Notes under the pieces: model-generated
What the model was told of the DNA's origin: nothing
Databases searched by the model: none
The model's input: only the letters and a program-made list of their open reading frames with translations
Shown: positions 1-8,795 of the stretch, in pieces
Position numbering within the stretch: position 1 is the first letter of the stretch
Layout of the letters: every line of letters begins with the position of its first letter
Made by a program: the position numbers and the translations under genes
Assembly: GCA_002238445.1 (NCBI GenBank)
Contig: MPML01000002.1
Span: forward strand, 62,001 to 126,000
DNA: 64,000 bases
Direction of reading: 5' to 3'
DNA from: Caldilineaceae bacterium bin5
Lineage (GTDB): Bacteria; Chloroflexota; Anaerolineae; Caldilineales; Caldilineaceae

Positions 1-252
1 TGCGCGGAATACGGCACACAGTCCCATCCGGACCGCTTTGTGGACCGACCGGTCTTGTTTATTGACGGTGGTCTCGATACGGACTGCCCGGCGTCTACCA
101 ATGCGAAGACGGTGCGCCTGATCAACGAGCGGGGCGGGCGGGCTGAGCATTTCGTGGACCCGGAATTTGGACATGCGCGCTCGCCGTCGATGCGGGCCCG
201 ATTCGTAGACTGGCTGATCAGCCATGGCAAGCCTCCGCTGGTAAGCGACTGA
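1..252 (+). CDS. alpha/beta hydrolase, C-terminal end (partial)
   Basis: The reading frame is open from the first base, so this is the 3' end of a gene that begins before the window. The visible 83 residues match the end of an alpha/beta-hydrolase fold of the dienelactone hydrolase/prolyl-peptidase type. A strand 'VLFIDGGLD' presents the likely catalytic Asp (GGLDTDCP), and 'PEFGHARSP' carries the likely catalytic His before the last helix (FVDWLISH). The nucleophile Ser lies outside the window, so the substrate cannot be named. The GTG at 40 is only an internal valine codon. Confidence 0.7.
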   Translation, partial: CAEYGTQSHPDRFVDRPVLFIDGGLDTDCPASTNAKTVRLINERGGRAEHFVDPEFGHARSPSMRARFVDWLISHGKPPLVSD

Positions 253-668
253 TCAGTGTGAGCGGGGGGCTGCGAGGCTGATTCGCTTGTTGCGATGTAA
301 TGTGGAAATCGGTCTTTCCCTCTGGTGGGTACCAGGCCTTATGGATTGGGCGAACTCAAACGTTCATCTTTGACACTTTTCGGGTTCATTCGAAACATTC
401 CTGGTTGACGACGGCCAGATTGGCGGAGCGGCACTGCTGGGATGAAGGCGTACCGTCGGTGAGCGATGGTTTTGGAGGGGGGCGTTGCGGGGGCGCAGCC
501 CCTGCACAAGGGAGGGCCGAAGGCCCGACCGCCCAAAGGCAAACAGGAAGTTTAGAGAAGCGAAGGAAGAACTCACTGTCCCGCAGGCATTACTCTGGGA
601 TGCGAGCAGGCGCAGACTGAATAGTGAATTTTCAAGGGAAGAGAAGGTAGTAAACAGGAGTATGGCAC
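253..668. other. intergenic region with a dispersed repeat
   Basis: This 416-base gap between the hydrolase and the PhyH gene holds copy 1 of the dispersed hairpin repeat (core 461-534, with weaker similarity to other copies from about 380). Short open frames here lack family similarity and coincide with the repeat. I see no convincing promoter. A ribosome-binding site (CAGGAG) lies just before the next gene. Confidence 0.6.
461..534 (+). repeat. dispersed intergenic hairpin repeat, copy 1
   Basis: The core reads GGTTTTGGAGGGGGGCGTTG, then a stem-loop GCGGGGGC-GCA-GCCCCTGC, a short spacer CACAAGGGA, a second stem-loop GGGCC-GAA-GGCCC, and GACCGCCC. Three more copies occur at 14424-14503 (minus), 16232-16307 (plus) and 34481-34559 (minus), all intergenic. 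Weaker similarity extends about 90 bases to the left (TTCGAAACATTCCTGG-like segment) and about 35 bases to the right. No ORF is conserved between copies, so it acts as a structured DNA or RNA element rather than a gene. Confidence 0.85.
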
Positions 669-1430
669 ATGGATAATGGTGCGGATGTGCGACACGATGT
701 CAAAAGGATCATCGCCGAGATGGATGAGCGCGGCTACTGTGTCATCCCTGCTGTGATCGCTCCGGAAAAGGCGGATGAAGCCCGAACCGTGCTGGAAGGC
801 CTGCTGGCCGAGGAGGCGACGGAGGGTACGTGGCGGGCGAAGACGCAAAGGGTGGCGCGCATCGCTGTGAAAGATCCGATCTTTGTGGAACTGATGACCC
901 ATCCACTAATCCTTTCGATCTGGAGAGAGTATCTTGACGAGGATGTGATTTGCTCCACATGGACGGCGAACACCTCTTATCCTGGATACGACCGGATTGG
1001 ATGGCACCCGGATTTCCCATTCCAGCGGGTGAACCAGCCCTGGCCGACGGACAATGTAAGCGGGCAGACGATGTGGCTGCTGGATGACTTGACGGTCGAG
1101 AATGGGGGCACTGGCATTGTGCCCTACAGCCATCTGAAGGGCCACCGACCGGCGCCAGAAATCGCTCACGAGTGGATCGAGGGGGCGGAGATCCTGACCG
1201 GGCAGCGCGGCAGTGTGATGGTGATGAACGGACGGACGTGGCACTCGGCCCGGCCCAATGTAACTGACAAGGCGCGTTCCGTTCTGTTGGGGATGTATAC
1301 GCGTCCATTTTACGTGACGCAGGAGGACATGCGAGCGCAGTTGGCCGACCTGGACAATCCTTCGGAGTTGGTGCAGCAGATAATGGGCGCGTACCAGCAC
1401 CAACCGGGCCTTGTGAGCAACAATTATTAG
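669..1430 (+). CDS. phytanoyl-CoA dioxygenase (PhyH) family protein
   Basis: This is a 253-residue protein of the non-haem Fe(II)/2-oxoglutarate dioxygenase superfamily, PhyH branch. The metal triad is visible: H113 and D115 in 'GWHPDF', and the distal H192 in 'GRTWHSARPN'. R203, eleven residues further on, is the expected 2-oxoglutarate carboxylate ligand. The jelly-roll segment 'GGTGIVPYSHLKGH' is also typical. PhyH proteins hydroxylate or halogenate many small molecules, so the substrate is open. It stands alone downstream of repeat copy 1. The ATG at 669 follows a CAGGAG motif; an ATG at 662 is out of frame and stops at once. Confidence 0.85.
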   Translation: MDNGADVRHDVKRIIAEMDERGYCVIPAVIAPEKADEARTVLEGLLAEEATEGTWRAKTQRVARIAVKDPIFVELMTHPLILSIWREYLDEDVICSTWTANTSYPGYDRIGWHPDFPFQRVNQPWPTDNVSGQTMWLLDDLTVENGGTGIVPYSHLKGHRPAPEIAHEWIEGAEILTGQRGSVMVMNGRTWHSARPNVTDKARSVLLGMYTRPFYVTQEDMRAQLADLDNPSELVQQIMGAYQHQPGLVSNNY

Positions 1431-1559
1431 GCCGCGCGTGCAGAAAACAGTACGTATCCTGACAGGGCAGGGCGCGATTCGGTTGCCGTCGATGTTACCG
1501 ACCCACCCCCAGGGGGCAGTTGCGTAGAGTGATCAACACTTTAGGGGAGGAGGAAGGTT

Positions 1560-2423
1560 ATGCCTTTGATCAACCTGAAACATGCAGAAATGTTTGTAGA
1601 GGGCCTGGACCATCCCGAGGGGGTGGCGCTGGGGCCTGATGGCAACTTATATGCCGGGGGCGAAGCGGGGCAGGTCTACCGGATTGACTATGAAGAGCGG
1701 CATTTGGAGGAATACGCGGATACGGGCGGCCTCAACCTGGGTATGGCCCTGGACGCCGCCGCCAATGTGTATATCTGTACGGCCGACCGCGGGGCCGTCT
1801 ACAAGGTGACACCGGCTGGTGAGGTGAGTGAATACAGTAGCGGCAGCGAGGGGAGGGCGATGAGCACGCCCAATTATCCGGCGTTCGATGCGCAGGGGAA
1901 TCTCTATGTGACCGATTCCGGATCATGGTATGGTAACGACGGTTGCATCTTCTGCGTTACGGCGGATGGAACAACGGCCTTGATCGATACCGACAACAGC
2001 AGTTTCCCCAACGGTTGCGCGGTCAGCCCCGACGGCCAATTCCTATATGTCGCGATGTCCCTCAGTCCCCCTCAGATTGTGCGCTTTCCGATTGAAGGAG
2101 GCCGCAAAGTCGGACCGACCGAAAAGGTTGTCGAACTCCCCCACATTGTGCCGGACGGACTGGCCTTCTGCGCGGACGGCAGTTTTCTGATTTCCTGCTA
2201 CCGGCCTGATACGATTTTGCGGGTTCTGCCCGATGGCGATCTCACGGTCCTGATGGACGACTATGAAGGAACGATCCTGGGAGCGCCGACCAATGTCTGT
2301 TTTGGGGGCCCGGATCTGTCGGTGCTGTTTTGGGCCAACCTGGGGCGCTGGCATCTTGGACAGAATGCCCATACTGGGCTGCGAGGGGCGGCACTATTTT
2401 ATCCTGACATCAGTTCATCATAG
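1560..2423 (+). CDS. SMP-30/gluconolactonase/LRE family protein
   Basis: This 287-residue protein is predicted to be a six-bladed beta-propeller. Repeated 'DGNLYAGG', 'DAQGNLYVTDSG' and 'SPDGQFLYVAMS' motifs mark successive blades. The opening 'LDHPEGVALGPDGNLY' matches the SMP-30/gluconolactonase family, in which one Glu, two Asn/Asp and an Asp bind a divalent metal. Members hydrolyse sugar lactones or related esters, usually in sugar-acid catabolism. No signal peptide is seen. A strong Shine-Dalgarno (GGGGAGGAGGAAGG) precedes the ATG. It is 129 bases from PhyH on the same strand; co-transcription is possible but not shown. Confidence 0.85.
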   Translation: MPLINLKHAEMFVEGLDHPEGVALGPDGNLYAGGEAGQVYRIDYEERHLEEYADTGGLNLGMALDAAANVYICTADRGAVYKVTPAGEVSEYSSGSEGRAMSTPNYPAFDAQGNLYVTDSGSWYGNDGCIFCVTADGTTALIDTDNSSFPNGCAVSPDGQFLYVAMSLSPPQIVRFPIEGGRKVGPTEKVVELPHIVPDGLAFCADGSFLISCYRPDTILRVLPDGDLTVLMDDYEGTILGAPTNVCFGGPDLSVLFWANLGRWHLGQNAHTGLRGAALFYPDISSS

Positions 2424-2470
2424 GAGTAGAGGCAGAGGGGCGTTGGACCAGGGGACTGTCAGTACCTTCA

Positions 2471-2499
2471 TTGGCAGCCCCTATTCAGTGGGCTATAAT
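2471..2499 (+). promoter_or_regulatory. sigma70-type promoter of the Ser/Thr kinase gene
   Basis: TTGGCA (2471-2476) is followed by exactly 17 bases and a perfect TATAAT (2494-2499). The predicted transcript would start near 2506 and carry a leader of about 80 bases before the kinase ATG at 2588. Confidence 0.65.
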
Positions 2500-2587
2500 G
2501 GCAGATAGTGAAGTGTGGATAACAGAGTCGCAAGCCGTAATCCACTAACCACTTAATGCGCCCCTCCTTGCCATCAAAGAAGCTGTC

Positions 2588-3499
2588 ATGACCTACGGCG
2601 CGAGCGCTGGAACGAATCTACTCCCCGTATCCTCACAACTGGGGCGGTACCGGATACTTGAACCATTAGGGCAAGGTGCGACGGCCGTTGTTTACCGCGC
2701 GCAGGACCTGACCGGCCGCCAAGTGGCTCTGAAGGCCCTCAACAGCGTGGCGGCCAGCCAACCTCATATGCGCGCATGCTTCGAGATGGAGTACCGCACG
2801 TTGGCGCGGTTGCGCCATCCGGGAATCCTGCGAGTGTACGATGCCGGCGAGGCCAATGGCCGCCTTTTCATAGCGATGGAGCTGGTCGAAGGCGGAACAT
2901 TGGAACAGTTTTTACAACGGGCCAAGTCGATCGGTGAAGTCGCGGCCATCGACATCGCTCGCCAGATCGCAGAGGCGCTGGATTACATCCACGAACTCGG
3001 TTATGTCCACCGGGATGTAAAGATATCCAATATTCTGCTGGGATCGATGGGACGGGCAGTACTCTTTGACTTCGGTACTGTCTACGCCCTCGACAGTCCG
3101 GTAAACAATGCCCCTGGCATTTATGGTACGCCGGCCTTCCTGGCGCCGGAGCAGATCCGCGCCGATTCGGAGCCGGACAGACGCTCGGACTTGTACAGCT
3201 TGGGAATCGTTCTTTATCTGATGGTTTCGGGGCGCCGACCTTTTTACGGTTCACGGGAAGAGGTGCTAGATGCGCACTTGACGCAGGAACCGCCGCCGCC
3301 TTCGGCGTGGGGTTGGGTATCGCCTGAACTGGAGCGGATCATACTCAGGGCGCTGGCGAAGAAGCCGGAGGAGCGCTTTGAGAGCGGCGCCGACTTTGCG
3401 CTGGCGTTGCGAGAGGTGGAGGTGGAAACGGAGGAACCGAAGCCGCGGCTTGCTACACGTTTGCGAGCGTGGCTACAGGATACGGTACGACCAGAGTAA
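2588..3499 (+). CDS. soluble serine/threonine protein kinase (Hanks type)
   Basis: This 303-residue protein has a complete eukaryotic-like kinase domain. The glycine loop is at 28-35 (LGQGATAVVY), the ATP-binding lysine is K49 in 'VALKAL', and the catalytic loop 'HRDVKISN' covers 141-148. The DFG motif is at 161-163, and 'GTPAFLAPEQ' at 180-189 is the P+1/APE segment. It resembles the PknB/Pkn family but ends about 20 residues after the kinase fold. It has no transmembrane helix and no PASTA or other sensor domain, so it is probably cytosolic. It converges on sdhB with 41 bases between stop codons. Its substrates are unknown. Confidence 0.92.
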   Translation: MTYGASAGTNLLPVSSQLGRYRILEPLGQGATAVVYRAQDLTGRQVALKALNSVAASQPHMRACFEMEYRTLARLRHPGILRVYDAGEANGRLFIAMELVEGGTLEQFLQRAKSIGEVAAIDIARQIAEALDYIHELGYVHRDVKISNILLGSMGRAVLFDFGTVYALDSPVNNAPGIYGTPAFLAPEQIRADSEPDRRSDLYSLGIVLYLMVSGRRPFYGSREEVLDAHLTQEPPPPSAWGWVSPELERIILRALAKKPEERFESGADFALALREVEVETEEPKPRLATRLRAWLQDTVRPE

Positions 3500-3540
3500 G
3501 CGCGGGCGAGGCTGGCGGCGGTGCTTTTGCAGGGGCTCCG

Positions 3541-4242
3541 TCAGTCATCGAGGCCGTTGATCAGAGCCAGTTTCACTTCACCGATGGCCCGCGTAACGTC
3601 GATTTCGCGGGGGCAAGCCTGGACACAGTTGAATACGGTACGGCAGCGCCAGACGCCGTCAACATCGTTGAGAACACGCAGCCGCAGATCTGCGGCGGTG
3701 TCGCGGTCATCGAATATGAAACGGTGGGCCTGGACGATAGCTGCCGGGCCGATATAGTCCTCGTTGGCCCAGAAGCTGGGGCAGGAGGTCGTACAGGCAG
3801 CGCACAGAATGCACTTGGTGGTATCGTCGTAGCGTTCGCGGGCTTCCTGGCTCTGGTAGCGTTCGCCTGAAGCAGGGAGTTGGTCGTTAATCAGATAGGG
3901 CAGTACGGCCCTATACTTGGCGAAAAAGGGCTCCATATCCACCACCAGGTCCTTGATCAACGGCATCGTGCGGAGCGGTTCGACCTGGCAGACATCGCCG
4001 ACGTCCTGCATGAGCACTTTGCAGGCCAGAGCGTTGCGGCCGTTGATCACCATGGCGTCGCTGCCGCAAATGCCATGAGCGCATGAGCGCCGCAAAGTGA
4101 GGGTACCATCCTGGTACCATTTTACCTGGTGCAGGGCGTCCAGTACGCGGTCACTTCCTTCCACATCAACCCAATATTCTCCCCACCAAGGCTTGGAATC
4201 GGTCTCCGGATTGAATCTGCGAATTCGCATTTGGATGCGCAT
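3541..4242 (-). CDS. sdhB: succinate dehydrogenase iron-sulfur subunit
   Basis: SdhB passes electrons from the flavoprotein to quinone through three Fe-S clusters. The N-terminal ferredoxin domain has the [2Fe-2S] motif 'SCAHGICGSD', with Asp in the last position as in the Escherichia coli enzyme, and a later Cys in 'ALACKV'. The C-terminal domain has 'CILCAACTTSCPS' and 'CRTVFNCVQACP', which bind the [4Fe-4S] and [3Fe-4S] clusters. The 233-residue length is normal. It is the last gene of sdhC-D-A-B and starts one base after the sdhA stop, which implies translational coupling. Confidence 0.96.
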   Translation of the reverse strand: MRIQMRIRRFNPETDSKPWWGEYWVDVEGSDRVLDALHQVKWYQDGTLTLRRSCAHGICGSDAMVINGRNALACKVLMQDVGDVCQVEPLRTMPLIKDLVVDMEPFFAKYRAVLPYLINDQLPASGERYQSQEARERYDDTTKCILCAACTTSCPSFWANEDYIGPAAIVQAHRFIFDDRDTAADLRLRVLNDVDGVWRCRTVFNCVQACPREIDVTRAIGEVKLALINGLDD

Positions 4243-4243
4243 A

Positions 4244-5977
4244 TTAGTAGGTTCGCTCCTTGGGATGGTGAATGGTGATGCTCACGGGCGCGTATTCCAA
4301 GCTGACCTTCCCATCCACTTTGGTGGCGTAGGTATGTGTTAGCCAGTTCTCATCGTCACGGTCTTTATGATCTTCGCGGCTGTGCGCCCCGCGGCTTTCC
4401 TGGCGGGCTAATGCGCTGGCGGCGGTGACCTCTGCAAGGTCGAGCAGGTTTTGCAGCTCGATGGCTTCGAGGATGTCGGTATTGAAGCGCTTGCCCTTGT
4501 CCATGACGGTGATATCCTGGGCGCATTCCTGCAGCTCCCGCACGCGCGTCAGGGCAGACTGTATGCCCTCTTCGGTGCGGAAGACGCCGACGTTGTCCAT
4601 CATCAGCGACTGCATCTCGGCGCGCAGATCAGCGACATTGTATTGGCCATCATGTTCCATCATTTTCTGTAGCATTGCCTGGGTAGGCTCCCACGTCTCT
4701 GCCGGCAGTTCGGCCCAATCGTTTTGCTGGGCATAAGCGGCGGCGGCTTTGCCGGCGCGCTTGCCAAAAACGACCAGGTCGACAAGGCTGTTGGTGCCAA
4801 GACGATTGGCGCCGTGTACGCTGACGCAGGCCACTTCGCCGGCGGCGTAGAATCCGGGCACGACGTCACCGTGGGCATTGCGTTGCACCTCGCCGTCGAC
4901 GTTGGTGGGGATGCCGCCCATAGCATAGTGGGCAGTAGGCTGCACGGGCATCGGCTCGACCGCGGGGTCGATACCGAGATAGGTCTTGCAGAATTCGGCG
5001 CTGTCGGCCAATTTGGTTTCTACGACCTGGCGTCCGAGGTGGGTGGCGTCGAGATGGACGTAGCGCCCGCCGTCGATGCCCTTGTTGTCGCGTACCTCGA
5101 GGTAGATGGCGCGGCTGACTACGTCGCGGCTGGCAAGGTCTTTCAAGTTGGGTGCGTAGCGCTCCATGAAGCGCTCGCCGTCACGGTTACGCAGAATTCC
5201 GCCCTCGCCGCGCACTCCTTCGGTGATAAGAATACCCATCTTGTAGATACCGGTTGGGTGAAACTGGAAGAACTCCATATCCTCGAGGGGGATGCCTTTG
5301 TGAAGGGCGATGGCGGGGCCGTCGCCGGTGAGGCTGTGGGCGTTGCTGGTAATCTCCCACATTCGGCCAAAACCGCCGGTTGCGAAGATGAGCGCTTTTC
5401 CGTGGAAGACGTGCAGGTCGCCGCTGTCGATCTCGTAGGCAACGACGCCGGTGGCCTGTCCGTCGTCGGAAAGCAGCAGGTCCAGGACGTGAAACTCATC
5501 GAAGAAACGCACGTTATGGGCGATGCACTGCTGGTAGAGCGTCTGCAGGATCATGTGGCCGGTGCGGTCGGCGGCGTGACAGGCGCGGCGGACAGGCTTC
5601 TCACCGAAGTTGCTGGTGTGGCCGCCAAACGGACGTTGTGCGATTTTGCCCTCGGGCGTGCGATCGAAGGGGAGACCCATGTGTTCCAGTTCGTAGATAA
5701 CTTCGACTGCTTCCTGGCACATGATGTCTACCGCATCCTGGTCGGCGAGGTAGTCGCTGCCCTTAATGGTATCAAAAGTGTGCCATTCGGCCCGGTCCTC
5801 TTCGAGGTTGCCCAGGGCTGCGCCGATCCCGCCTTGGGCGGTGCCGGTATGGCTGCGGGTCGGATAGAGTTTGGTCAGGACAGCGGTATCACTGCCCTGG
5901 CTGGCATATAAGGCGGCCATGAGGCCGGCGCCGCCAGCACCGACAACGATTGTTTCAAATTTATGCGTATGGATCAT
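4244..5977 (-). CDS. sdhA: succinate dehydrogenase flavoprotein subunit
   Basis: SdhA oxidises succinate to fumarate in the TCA cycle. The 577-residue protein opens with the FAD Rossmann motif 'VVGAGGAGLMAA'. It has 'RSHTGTAQGGI', whose His is the covalent FAD attachment site, then 'FHPTGI', and 'HYAMGGIPTN' and 'HGANRLGTNSL' of the active site. The length and order of domains (FAD-binding, capping, C-terminal helical) are standard. A long open frame on the opposite strand across this gene is a codon-bias shadow. Confidence 0.97.
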   Translation of the reverse strand: MIHTHKFETIVVGAGGAGLMAALYASQGSDTAVLTKLYPTRSHTGTAQGGIGAALGNLEEDRAEWHTFDTIKGSDYLADQDAVDIMCQEAVEVIYELEHMGLPFDRTPEGKIAQRPFGGHTSNFGEKPVRRACHAADRTGHMILQTLYQQCIAHNVRFFDEFHVLDLLLSDDGQATGVVAYEIDSGDLHVFHGKALIFATGGFGRMWEITSNAHSLTGDGPAIALHKGIPLEDMEFFQFHPTGIYKMGILITEGVRGEGGILRNRDGERFMERYAPNLKDLASRDVVSRAIYLEVRDNKGIDGGRYVHLDATHLGRQVVETKLADSAEFCKTYLGIDPAVEPMPVQPTAHYAMGGIPTNVDGEVQRNAHGDVVPGFYAAGEVACVSVHGANRLGTNSLVDLVVFGKRAGKAAAAYAQQNDWAELPAETWEPTQAMLQKMMEHDGQYNVADLRAEMQSLMMDNVGVFRTEEGIQSALTRVRELQECAQDITVMDKGKRFNTDILEAIELQNLLDLAEVTAASALARQESRGAHSREDHKDRDDENWLTHTYATKVDGKVSLEYAPVSITIHHPKERTY

Positions 5978-6015
5978 CTTGCCCTCATATATCGAAGCGG
6001 AAGCAGTTCCGGCGG

Positions 6016-6444
6016 CTACCCGATTCCGAGCAGTCGTCCCAGACCGCCAGCACCCAGAATAATTGCCAAACTACCGGCCAGAATCAGCAAAGCGCCGACA
6101 CCATAAACCAGACCGGTGAGCATAAGATTGAGAATCTTGTTATGTACGTAATCGTTGATTGAAAAGCGAGCGCCGTTCATGCCGTGAGCCATGCCGATGA
6201 ACAGAAGCGAAGCGTCGAACAGGCGCCAGAAGACACCGGCGGGGCCTGACCAGCGCTCGGCAATGTTGTCGAAGGTGATGTTTTCGACGCGCACAAACAT
6301 GTGCATATAGAGCAGGTGGAACACCACGGTGACGAACATTACCAGCCCGCTAAGGCGCATGAACAACCAGATTTTGTGTTCGTGATTGGTTCCACCGTAG
6401 CGGAGTTTTCCCTTTATTGGTCGACTAGATGATGAAAAAGCCAT
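6016..6444 (-). CDS. sdhD: succinate dehydrogenase membrane anchor subunit
   Basis: This hydrophobic protein of about 142 residues has three predicted transmembrane helices ('LSGLVMFVTVVFHLLYMHMFV', a middle helix around 'LFIGMAHGMNGAR', and a C-terminal 'LVYGVGALLILAGSLAIIL' segment). Histidines in helices 1 and 2 could bind haem b. I chose the ATG at 6444 because GAGGA lies eight bases upstream of it. An ATG at 6468 in the same frame has no such site and would overlap sdhC by 14 bases. Its position between sdhC and sdhA supports the anchor assignment, since these anchors diverge strongly in sequence. Confidence 0.85.
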   Translation of the reverse strand: MAFSSSSRPIKGKLRYGGTNHEHKIWLFMRLSGLVMFVTVVFHLLYMHMFVRVENITFDNIAERWSGPAGVFWRLFDASLLFIGMAHGMNGARFSINDYVHNKILNLMLTGLVYGVGALLILAGSLAIILGAGGLGRLLGIG

Positions 6445-6454
6445 GTTGTGTTCC

Positions 6455-6841
6455 TCAGAAGACGCCATTCAGAGTGATTATGGCTGCGGGCACCAGTACG
6501 AGAACAACAAGTGCCAGTTCGATGCGCACGATCGTCCGCTGGTATTTGCCCAGTACCGGGAAGAAGTCAATGATGATGATCCTCATGCCGTTGGCCGCGT
6601 GATAAAGGACGCCAAATAGGAGGAAGACCTCCATGACTTTGGCCGGCGGCGAGGTGTACAGGACCTTGTGGACCCATTCGTACGGCTCCGGTCCGATGGC
6701 GGCGATGAAGATGCTGACGATGTGCATATAGAGGAAGAGCACGATGCCAAGACCGCTGGCCCGGTGCAAAATCCAGGCCCATTGGCCTTCTGCTCCCCTG
6801 TAGGATATGCCTCTGTAGATCGATGCTACGAGGGCAGCCAT
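6455..6841 (-). CDS. sdhC: succinate dehydrogenase cytochrome b subunit
   Basis: This 128-residue membrane protein is the first gene of the operon. It has the family signature 'WILHRASGLGIVLFLYMHIVS' in helix 1 and 'GVLYHAANGMRIIIID' in helix 2, whose His is the usual haem b ligand, plus a third C-terminal helix. It anchors SdhAB and forms the quinone site with SdhD. An AAGGAG Shine-Dalgarno precedes the ATG, and a strong promoter lies at 6932-6960. Confidence 0.92.
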   Translation of the reverse strand: MAALVASIYRGISYRGAEGQWAWILHRASGLGIVLFLYMHIVSIFIAAIGPEPYEWVHKVLYTSPPAKVMEVFLLFGVLYHAANGMRIIIIDFFPVLGKYQRTIVRIELALVVLVLVPAAIITLNGVF

Positions 6842-7202
6842 AGGCTGGGATCTCCTTTTCGCGACTTGCGAATCTGAGATGGGAGATAGATGCAGGACAC
6901 TTTGATTAAGTGAAATTAAGTACTAACACGAATCATAATCATCCCCGGTGATCCTGTCAATTCAGACCGGTGAATGAAAACGATCTGCAGGATGAAACTG
7001 CCCTAATACCAGTATGTTCCGGGGTGTATCAAGAAAGGTAAAGCGACCTGGTCGAGGCAAGCGGCTGTTATGTTCTAGGGGAGCTTGGACACACACGCGG
7101 ACACGCTATCAGCACTCTCTGTTTCGAACAGTCGCAGGGCGGCACGAGACCCATTGGCCAGGTACGCGCAGCGATTCGTTTTCGCCCAGATGCGCTCGTC
7201 TA
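6842..7202. other. divergent-looking intergenic region carrying the sdh promoter
   Basis: This 361-base gap separates sdhC from the end of the protease gene, both on the minus strand. The right half shows nothing recognisable. The left half is AT-rich and holds the sdh promoter and leader. Small plus-strand open frames here have no family features. Confidence 0.6.
6932..6960 (-). promoter_or_regulatory. sigma70-type promoter of the sdhCDAB operon
   Basis: On the minus strand, a perfect TTGACA (6960-6955) is separated by exactly 17 bases from TATGAT (6937-6932), one mismatch from consensus. Transcription should start near 6925, giving an AT-rich leader of about 85 bases before sdhC. Confidence 0.75.
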
Positions 7203-8792
7203 CTACCGGCTTTCACTCCAACTCATGCTCGCCAGGAGCACGTCGGGCTCCCAGACATCGATCTTGACGGTTGGTGTCAGGGTCTCGACGTTGTACACGA
7301 CAAGCCGTAACTCGTACACTCCCGGCGGGAGGCCAGCCGGGATTTCGAGGTCAAACCATGTGTCGACAGGATTTTCTTCTGACCATTTGCTCGTTGCCAT
7401 GGACTCCGAGTCGGCCAGGACTTCGTCCTGGTGGAGGACTTTACGCCCATTCTCGTCGTAGAGGCGCAAGGAAATTGCGTAATCGACTTGCATTTCTGGT
7501 CCGGTCTGCCAACGCATGCCCACTCGAAGAGGGAGATCCTGACTCAGAATAATCGTCTCGCGGGTGGAAAGGCGCTCGTCGCCCTGCTCCAGTAGATATT
7601 CCAGCAGATCGATGCCGCCGTCATAGTTGACCTCCGCGCTTTGCTGGCGCTGTTGCTGGACGGGGTCGCCGCCGCCGGTCATGAGGTGCCGGATACGCGG
7701 CAGAAGGTCGGCTGAGGAGGCGACCAGCGCGAACTTTCCGTCGGCGATACTGGAGCCGCTGATGCCGATTACCGCGCCTGTATCCGATACGAGGGCGCCT
7801 CCGCTTTGTCCGCCGGCGATGGAAGCGTCGGTCTGAAAATAGGTGATTCCCCCTGAACCGGTTTGCCGCAGACGCGACAGGATCCCTTTGACTATGGTTG
7901 GCTGTGGGAAGGATTCGAATTCGGCCGGGTAGCCAATCAGGTACATATCTGCGCCGATGGGCGTGTTTTCGCCGTCAATCAGGGGGACAGGTTCCATAGA
8001 AATGTCGATCGGTCCGAGGACTGCCAGGTCGGTCTCCAGCTCCCACCCTCTTACCGGTACGCCATCGAATTCGGCTCCGTTGGGAAAGACTACGCGGGCA
8101 GTCTCGGAGGGATAGACTACATGGCGATTGGTAACGAGGAATCTGCCTTCGATGAGGACGCCGCTGCCACTGGTTTCAGCAGTCTGGATGTAAGCGATTG
8201 CCGGTGAAACTTTGGTGAAGATCTGGGCGGAGGAGAGCTTCGGCGGGATAAAGATATCTATCGTGGCGCCTTCGGTGTTAGCCGTCGTCACCAAAGGTGC
8301 ATAGATCCATGCCAACGAACCAATAAACCGGATCCGCCACCAGTCGCTCGTCTGATTAATACCAATGATCGGAAACAGATCTCCTGGCTTCGCAGAGCCG
8401 ACGATGGGGTAGTAGGTGCCAGGCCCGCTACGGACTTTCATGTCCCTCTCGACAAGCACGAGCGGCTCGGGTACAGGTGTCTGGGTGGGCTTGGAAGTTA
8501 CATCGGGGAGAACTTCAGGTATTGACGTCGCGTTGGAAGGAGTAACCGACGAGGTAGGTTGCGCTACCGCAGTTACAAGGGAATTGACGAACTCGGGACG
8601 ATCCTCAAGGAAAAAGGAATAAGCCAACAGGAAGAGCAGGACACCGATGACTATACTCTGAATCCACCACCTGTTTGCCGTGCGTTTCGATGGCGGAGAG
8701 TCAAGGGAATGTCCGCAGTGCCCGCAGAGTAGCTCTGTTTCCGGGATGAATTGGTCGCAGCCAGGGCAACGTCTGTAAAGTGTTTCTGCCAT
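7203..8792 (-). CDS. membrane-anchored trypsin-like serine protease with zinc ribbon and SH3 domain
   Basis: This 529-residue protein has an uncommon order of parts. A zinc ribbon (Cys 9, 12, 23, 26) is followed by one transmembrane helix (about 43-61), a Thr/Pro-rich linker, and a bacterial SH3 domain (about 112-172, 'MKVRSGPGTYYPIVG'). A trypsin/HtrA-type protease domain follows with H224 ('TNRHVV'), D255 ('ETDLAVLG') and S330 ('GGQSGGAL'). A C-terminal beta-rich domain of about 130 residues ends the protein. No PDZ domain is seen, unlike DegP. The ribbon should face the cytosol and the protease the outside. It may act in envelope quality control. Confidence 0.85.
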   Translation of the reverse strand: MAETLYRRCPGCDQFIPETELLCGHCGHSLDSPPSKRTANRWWIQSIVIGVLLFLLAYSFFLEDRPEFVNSLVTAVAQPTSSVTPSNATSIPEVLPDVTSKPTQTPVPEPLVLVERDMKVRSGPGTYYPIVGSAKPGDLFPIIGINQTSDWWRIRFIGSLAWIYAPLVTTANTEGATIDIFIPPKLSSAQIFTKVSPAIAYIQTAETSGSGVLIEGRFLVTNRHVVYPSETARVVFPNGAEFDGVPVRGWELETDLAVLGPIDISMEPVPLIDGENTPIGADMYLIGYPAEFESFPQPTIVKGILSRLRQTGSGGITYFQTDASIAGGQSGGALVSDTGAVIGISGSSIADGKFALVASSADLLPRIRHLMTGGGDPVQQQRQQSAEVNYDGGIDLLEYLLEQGDERLSTRETIILSQDLPLRVGMRWQTGPEMQVDYAISLRLYDENGRKVLHQDEVLADSESMATSKWSEENPVDTWFDLEIPAGLPPGVYELRLVVYNVETLTPTVKIDVWEPDVLLASMSWSESR

Positions 8793-8795
8793 TGG

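Noticed and set aside
300..620. 106-residue open frame over repeat copy 1
   Set aside because: It runs through the non-coding repeat; the frame is not kept in the other copies.
4724..5911. 395-residue plus-strand open frame over sdhA
   Set aside because: It is the antisense of the well-supported sdhA gene, has no family motifs and arises from high-GC codon bias.
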